Assembly: GCA_965112735.1 (NCBI GenBank)
Contig: OZ218952.1
Coordinates: forward strand, 3,844,001 to 3,908,000
Direction of reading: 5' to 3'
DNA from: Phaeosaccion multiseriatum
Taxonomy: Eukaryota; Ochrophyta, other classes
DNA length: 64,000 nt
The notes below the pieces were generated by a model that was not told where the DNA came from, ran no database searches, and saw nothing but the letters and a program-made list of their open reading frames with translations. The first letter of the stretch is position 1. The number at the start of each line of letters is the position of its first letter. Positions 58,466 to 64,000 of the stretch are shown here, piece after piece. The translations under genes and the position numbers were made by a program.

Positions 58466-59448
58466 CTACACACACCCCTCACTCCACACCGCGTCCACCA
58501 GAGGTGGAGTCATCACTGTTTCCGTGTCTGAGAGCGGTGAGCACCACACGTCCGAGGATGAGCGCGGGGAGGAAGAGCCACTACTGGTGCTGCTGTCACT
58601 ATAGCTGAAGCGCGTCTCCTCGTCGTCAAGCGGCGAGTAAGGGTGATATAGGGGGTGAGGGTGATGAAGAGCGCTGGGAGCGACCCCGACGCCCACCGGG
58701 GGCGCTGGTATTGGGGGTCGGTTGAGACGGGTGGAGACTCCACAGTGAGGCTCCGCTTCCTTCTCGTCTTCCTCCAGCCCTCCGCCTTGAAGCATCCGCA
58801 GTTGCCTGCTGCTGGACTGCCTGCCCGTCCTGAACGGGGGCGAGGGGGAGGTCTTGTTCTCCTTTTCCTTCTCGTCGTAGTTATCCTCGTCACTGCTCAT
58901 AGACAACGTCCCTGCGTCGTCGCTGCGGCTCTTCCAAACAGCAGCAACGACAGGCTGGGAAGGCTCCCGAGTGATGGACGAAGGGCGCAATGGCCCGCCA
59001 ACGATTCCTCCTCCGGGAAGGGGCCGCCCTGCTTCTTGCTTCCCAATCGGCATCTCTCCCTTGCCCTCCTTCCCCTTCACTTTCTCCTCCTCTCTCTCCT
59101 TCATCTCCTCGCTGTCCAATCCGGTCTGCTGAGGACCAACAACGCAGTCCCGTTCTGGCGGCCGCCGACTCGGCTCTTCCGACTCCCGAAGGACTCTGCT
59201 GGCAGGTCCGCGCTCTCCCTCGGAGGCGTCGGCCCGCTCCACCGACCCCACCGGCCCCGCATTTGCATTTACCCCTTCCTGCTGCTCGGGTCGCTGCTCC
59301 ATCTCACCCAATTCCTCACACGTCTCTTGCTCTCGTGACGATGCAGCGTCCGCCCACTCCCAGCATATTTCTTCTTCGTCGTCCTCGTCCTCATCCTCGT
59401 CCTCGGTCCCATCCTTCTGCTTCTCCTTGTCTTTCTCTGCCCCCTTCT

Positions 59449-59504
<56 letters not shown>

Positions 59505-62500
59505 TTCTCCTTCTCTGCTCGCTGCGTCTTCTCGTGGCCACCCTCATGCAGCTTGGCTGCTGGGAGCTGTTGGCGGGACTCTTTCAGCACGTCGTCGCCA
59601 TCTGTTTGAAGGAGAAGAGAGACCCTCTGGAGCTCCCCTCCTTGCTCTTCTCCGGTGGACGTCAGCGACACTCTGTGTCCCCCAGTGGGTCGCCATACGC
59701 CTCCTGCTGCTTCTCCTCCCCTGTGATGAGTGGCGTCCCGCTTGCCCCTCGCTGTCTCTCTCGTGCCTCGCCCCCCTCGTCGTGTAGGCTCCATACCCCT
59801 CCGTGCTACCCCCTCGGTGGTGCGATACCTTGTGGTGGAAGAAGACGCAAGACCACGCTGCTCGCTTGGACGGGCGCCTCCCTGCTGATTTCCTCCTTTC
59901 CCACCTCCCCTAACTCCTTCCCTTTGCCCCTTTCGGCCTAGGGCCTCTCCCCGGTCCGATGGCCCTTTTCCGGGCTCTTCCAATCCCCTGTTGTGTCCCC
60001 CTTTTCCTTCTCTTCCCCCTCCTCCCCCTCCTCCCCCTCCTCCTCCTCCTCCTCCTCCTCCTCCTCCTCCTCCTGCTGCTCCTCCTCCTCCTCCTCCTCC
60101 TCCTCCTCCTCCTCCTCCTCCTCCTCCTCCTCCTCCTCCTCCTCCTCCTCCTCCTCCTCCTCCTCCTCCTCCTCCTCCTCCTCCTCCTCCTCCTCCTCCT
60201 CCTCCTCCTCCTCCTCCTCCTCCTCCTCCTTTCCTCCCTGCCCTAGATGGCGGTAGTGGTGGATATTCTCCACTTCCATCCCCCCCTCCCCCGTCACTCC
60301 ATCTTCTACCACGTCCTCCTCCTCCTCCTCCTCCTCCTCCTCCTCCTCCTCCTCCTCCTCCTCCTCCTCCTCCTCCTCCTCCTCCTCCTCCTCCTCCTCC
60401 TCCTCCTCCTCCTCCTCTTCCTTCTTCTTCTTCCTCTTCCCCGTCTCCGTCTGAATACGAGCGGCGCGGCTTTTTCACTGTAACTTTGAGCCGCTTACGT
60501 CCAATCTGGCAGGTTTCGAGATCAAGCAGCCAAACAGACATCCATTACCGCGATCCAGCAAGTACCGCGTGCGTGCGTGGGTGCGTGCGTGCGTGCGTGC
60601 GCGAGACCAGCGGTGAGTAGCCATGGATGGGATGCGAGATGGGGCAAGAATGAGAGAGCCTTGAGGAACGAGAGAGAGAGAGAAAGCTATGCATGAGGCG
60701 ACAAGAGCTTCCGCTGCCTCTGTGAACTACAAGAGTGCATGTGGTATATACTATATCACACTGATGCACTCTCCCTGTCACAACGTTTCGCATTCTCCAC
60801 TTGCTTCAAGTACTTACCACAAAGCCGTTCATTGCATCCTTGGCAGCTTGGGCATGCTTTTCGTGCTCGAAGGACACGAAGCCGTAGCCCTTGCTCCTCC
60901 CGTCCACCTGTCATTCATATTCCCAAGCAGAGGAGAGAACAATGGAAGGAAAGTCAAGATGAGAGGCGTAGACGCGTCGACGTCATCTTGTACCGTCTCT
61001 TGTAGTCCACGGGGAGAATAAGGCACGAGCGACGCTCAAAGGGTCAGCGAGTCGAGCGAGGGATGATGGGAATTGCTTTACTTGTTGTTGTTCAATTCTC
61101 TTCTCCGCGCCTCGCTCCCGAGCCAACACTACACTACACACTGACCTTATCGACGGCGATCCTCGTGCTGATGACGGGCCCGAACTCGGCGAAGAGGTAA
61201 TAGAGCAACAGGTTGGAAACGTCCGACGGGATGTAGAACACGAACAGGTTGCTTCCGGGCGGGCCTGCGCTCATGCACCGCAGTCAGCAACGCAGTCAGG
61301 TGAATTAGAGAGCAAGCAAAGTCCGGTGCGGAGCGACAGGACAGTCAAACTTGAGTTCAGTGGTGGATGATGCATGCGGTGGAAAGTAAGCGTGTGATTT
61401 CATTGCCTTGCTTCTCACTTCCTAGCTGCGCCTCGCTTGCTTCGCTGCACCGCTTATCACCCCCTCCCCCCTGTGGTACCGCAGCACACACACACACACT
61501 CACACATGCTGCACACGCGCACACACAGACGCGCACACACGCACCTATCATGACGCTTTTGCTTGTTTGCAAGGGTGGGCCGGGGCAGCCCTTGGCCAGG
61601 GCGATGGCGGGGTCCCGGAGAGTGGTTAGGAAGGGGTGGTCGGCAGGGAAGTCGGCAAAGGAGGACAGCTCCGCGTCAAGCGGATCGACGAAGCTGTCCT
61701 GCGCCACCTCCTGAGAGCTCGCTGTGCTCTCGGCAGAGGAGAAGGACTCTGCTGGTCGGATAAAGCCCTCAGAGCTGTCTCCTCCTCCTCCTCCTCCTCC
61801 TCCTCCTCCTCCTCCTCCTCCTCCTCCTCCTCCTCCTCCTCCTCCTCCTCCTCCTCCTCCTCCTCCTCCTCCTCCACCTCCTCCTCCTCCACCTCCTCCT
61901 CCTCCACCACCTCCTCCTCCTCCACCTCCTCCTCCTCCTCCTCCTCCTCCTCCTCCTCCACCTCCTCCTCCTCCTCCTCCACCTCCTCCTCCACCTCCTC
62001 CTCCTGGTCCTCCTGGTCCTCCTGCCCACCACGCTTGCTGCTCGTCAGACTCTTCGAGAGAAGACAAGGACGACGCACCACCGCCGCTGCCCCAGCTATT
62101 GCTGCGCACACTGCGGTGCTCGCCTTCGGGGGAGGAGACGTTCCCCACCCTAGAGCCGTGCGTCGGTGACGAGCCATTGGCAGCAATCATCCGATTGTAA
62201 ACACCGTAGCCGTGGGGAGGACGAGGAGGCCGAGGACCATAGTACACCGGCCCGGATGGCACAGTATTGACCGAGTCTGGCCCCGTTCCGTGGGCATGTT
62301 GAACGCCTCCGCCCGCCGAGAGGTGGGCGTGGTGACCATGCCCAGTGTGGATGGTGGGCGATGGTGCGATTACGGGTACCGGGTATAGCGCGGCTTGATG
62401 GTTCTCAGTCAAGCCGGCTGTTGCTGCTGCTGTATCACCAACTCCTGCTGCTGGAGCCCTCCCCCCTGGACTGGCGCTGAAGCTGACACGATGGTGGGAC

Positions 62501-64000
62501 GGCGGCGATGGCGGAGATGGCAGTGGAAGGCACACTGGCGTGTCGTCGTCGTGCAGAGGGAAGGCAGAGATCACCGAGCCAAGCTCACTGCTGTCAAGCG
62601 CGCTCAGCTCACTACTGTCAAGCGCCTCCGCCGCCGAGCTGGTAAGGCCGCTGGACAGGCTGACGCTGATGCTGCTGGGGGGCGAGGCCTGGAGAATGCC
62701 ATCCGCGGCAGGAGGGGCTAAAGGGGGCTGAGTCGGAGCGGCCGTGACGGGGGAGCGCTGGTCCTGCTCGGCTGACTTGCCGACACCCCTTACCCCGTTG
62801 GGCTTGACATTGGGCTTGGCATGCTTCTTATCAGATGGGGCAAGATGGAACGACCCCAAAGTCTTGTCGGACGAAGAGGGAGGCGACGCCACAGCCACCT
62901 CGTGATGGCGATGATGCGGGGGACACCGATCTTGATGATACCCGCTCAGACCCTCGGACGGAGGAGAGAAGCGCTCGCTGCTGCTGGTGCCGCTGTCCGA
63001 GTGGAAGCTACCGCTGTCCGCGCGCTGGATATAGGAGTAGTTGTCTGCCGGGAAAGTCGCCGTCTGAAGCACGTGGTGCGGAGGGGGGGTAGGAGGAGGA
63101 GGAGGAGGGGGGAGAGAGGGAGGAGGATCAAGAGGAGACCCCCCTCTAAGTTGTAGGAAGCACTGCTCTTGGTCGAGCAGCAGTTGCTGCAGCTGTTGCT
63201 GTACCTCCCGCTGTTGCTGCTGCTGCTGAGCCATTAGCCGTTGCTGCTGCTCCGCCGGAAGAAGCAGGATGGGTGGCGCTGGGAGGGACGGGCCGCTCAA
63301 CGCCCCCACACTCTGCACTACAGTAGTGCCGCAAGGGAGCGCGACAGGATGAGCATCGTGATCGTAGGGCGGGAAGGACATGCATCGATGGTGGTGGTGG
63401 TGGTGGCGAGGTCGATAGGAGACAGCAGTGCTCCTCCCCCCCCCGCCCTTCTTCTCTGCACCCGTTGCTCTTAAAGCAGTATCTCGCTGTGGTCTTGCTG
63501 CTGCTGCACCTGCCGCGGTTGCTACCGTCGCTGCTGTGGTTGTTGCCTTGGCTGCTGTTGCCCTTCGTTGTTTTGAAACTCCAGTGGAGGTAGCAGCTCC
63601 TCCGGGCGCCGACGCGGCCGAAGATGAGCCACCCCCACCAGCGCTAGACGCAGCGACCGCCTCCTGAGGAGCGTGGGTCTTCATGTCTGCCCAAGGCTTG
63701 GCTATGGAGCCTGAGGGATTAGGGGGAACGAGGGGGGGAGAGAAGCGGAGAGAAGTCGGGGGAGAGAGCAAGGATAGAGGCAAGTGTCAAGGCGAGAGGT
63801 ACTCACCCAGAAGCGCTACACGGGTCGTACAGACAAGAGAGGCAAGGTTGCGAAAGGACCGGACCGAAGAGGCGTGAGCAGATGAGCGGATGCGGGTAGC
63901 AGAAGCACGTTGTTCGAAGCGAAGAAACGAAGAAGAGGAAGAAAGGGGAAAAGAGGGGGGTGGAGGGGTGGGAAGAGGGTCCAGCGGGAGAAGTCTCACC
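58466..64000 (-). CDS. CELF/Bruno-like RNA-binding protein, 5' end beyond the window
   Basis: Exons: a partial one ending at 63807, then 63710-61545, 61264-61146, 60907-60818, 60505-58466, with matching phases. Across three exons a complete RRM is read: GPPGSNLFVFYIP (RNP2 region), then VDGRSKGYGFVSFEHEKHAQ (RNP1 core KGYGFVSF), then NGFV-IGRKRLKVTVKK. This matches the third RRM of CELF/Bruno proteins, which bind UG-rich RNA in splicing and translation control. RRM1 and RRM2 are not seen; they may lie to the right or be absent. Before the RRM are about 720 residues rich in Gln, Pro, His, Ser and Gly; after it, about 680 more with poly-Glu, poly-Gly and poly-Gln tracts from CTC/CTG arrays. One copy of the dispersed motif at 62430 reads GVGDTAAA. 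Confidence 0.8.
60040..60418. repeat. Two (CTC)n coding arrays
   Basis: Arrays at 60040-60232 and 60319-60416 within the tail exon of the CELF-like gene, both read as long polyglycine runs. Confidence 0.9.
61780..62012. repeat. (CTC)n/(CCA) coding array
   Basis: A 230-bp CTC array with interspersed CCA triplets, read on the minus strand as an almost unbroken polyglycine of more than 70 residues in the CELF-like exon 63710-61545. Confidence 0.9.

Overview
The window is eukaryotic nuclear DNA. Every recognisable gene is cut by spliceosomal introns with GT/AG ends and consistent codon phase, introns are short to medium, and a large share of the sequence is microsatellite. Two features hint at a photosynthetic stramenopile (heterokont alga): an inositol-monophosphatase-like enzyme whose N-terminus looks like a bipartite plastid presequence (hydrophobic stretch ending CCA-W), and a stand-alone glutamine-dependent carbamoyl-phosphate synthetase with no fused aspartate transcarbamylase or dihydroorotase. 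The lineage is an inference; no rRNA or organellar marker is present.

Layout, left to right: the 3' part of a cysteine-rich repeat protein (+, 1-2234); a large MLO-like seven-helix membrane protein with a C-terminal EF-hand (-, 2683-12900); LSM8 (+, 13463-15131); an inositol monophosphatase family enzyme (-, 15549-19361); a very large family-2 processive glycosyltransferase with a low-complexity N-terminal half (+, 19749-32226); a repeat-rich intergenic region; a Lys/Glu-rich protein of unknown function (-, 33971-about 37976); another repeat-rich gap; an EF-hand, Ser/Gly-rich protein (-, 40725-43889); carbamoyl-phosphate synthetase in 27 exons (+, 44180-56551); a repeat-rich gap; and a CELF/Bruno-type RNA-binding protein that runs off the right edge (-, 58466-64000).

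Genes alternate in strand. Three pairs are divergent with short shared upstream regions (MLO-like/LSM8 562 bp, phosphatase/glycosyltransferase 387 bp, EF-hand protein/CPS 290 bp). They do not form one pathway: RNA metabolism (LSM8, CELF-like), wall or membrane polysaccharide synthesis (GT2), nitrogen or pyrimidine entry (CPS), a plastid phosphatase and a calcium-linked membrane protein.

The most striking unexplained signal is an imperfect motif of about 14-20 bp, TTGGTGATACAGCAG (reverse TGCTGTATCACCAA). It occurs about 30 times across the window, in both orientations, in exons, introns and intergenic DNA, usually next to CAG/CTG triplets. In exons it is read in different frames (LVIQ, VGDTA, VSPTA), so it behaves as a DNA-level element and not a protein motif. 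Other notable signals are a foldback element between convergent genes, two inverted copies of a roughly 300-bp repeat carrying a 24-bp minisatellite, a decoy exon copy inside CPS, and introns whose microsatellites repeat the splice signal itself.
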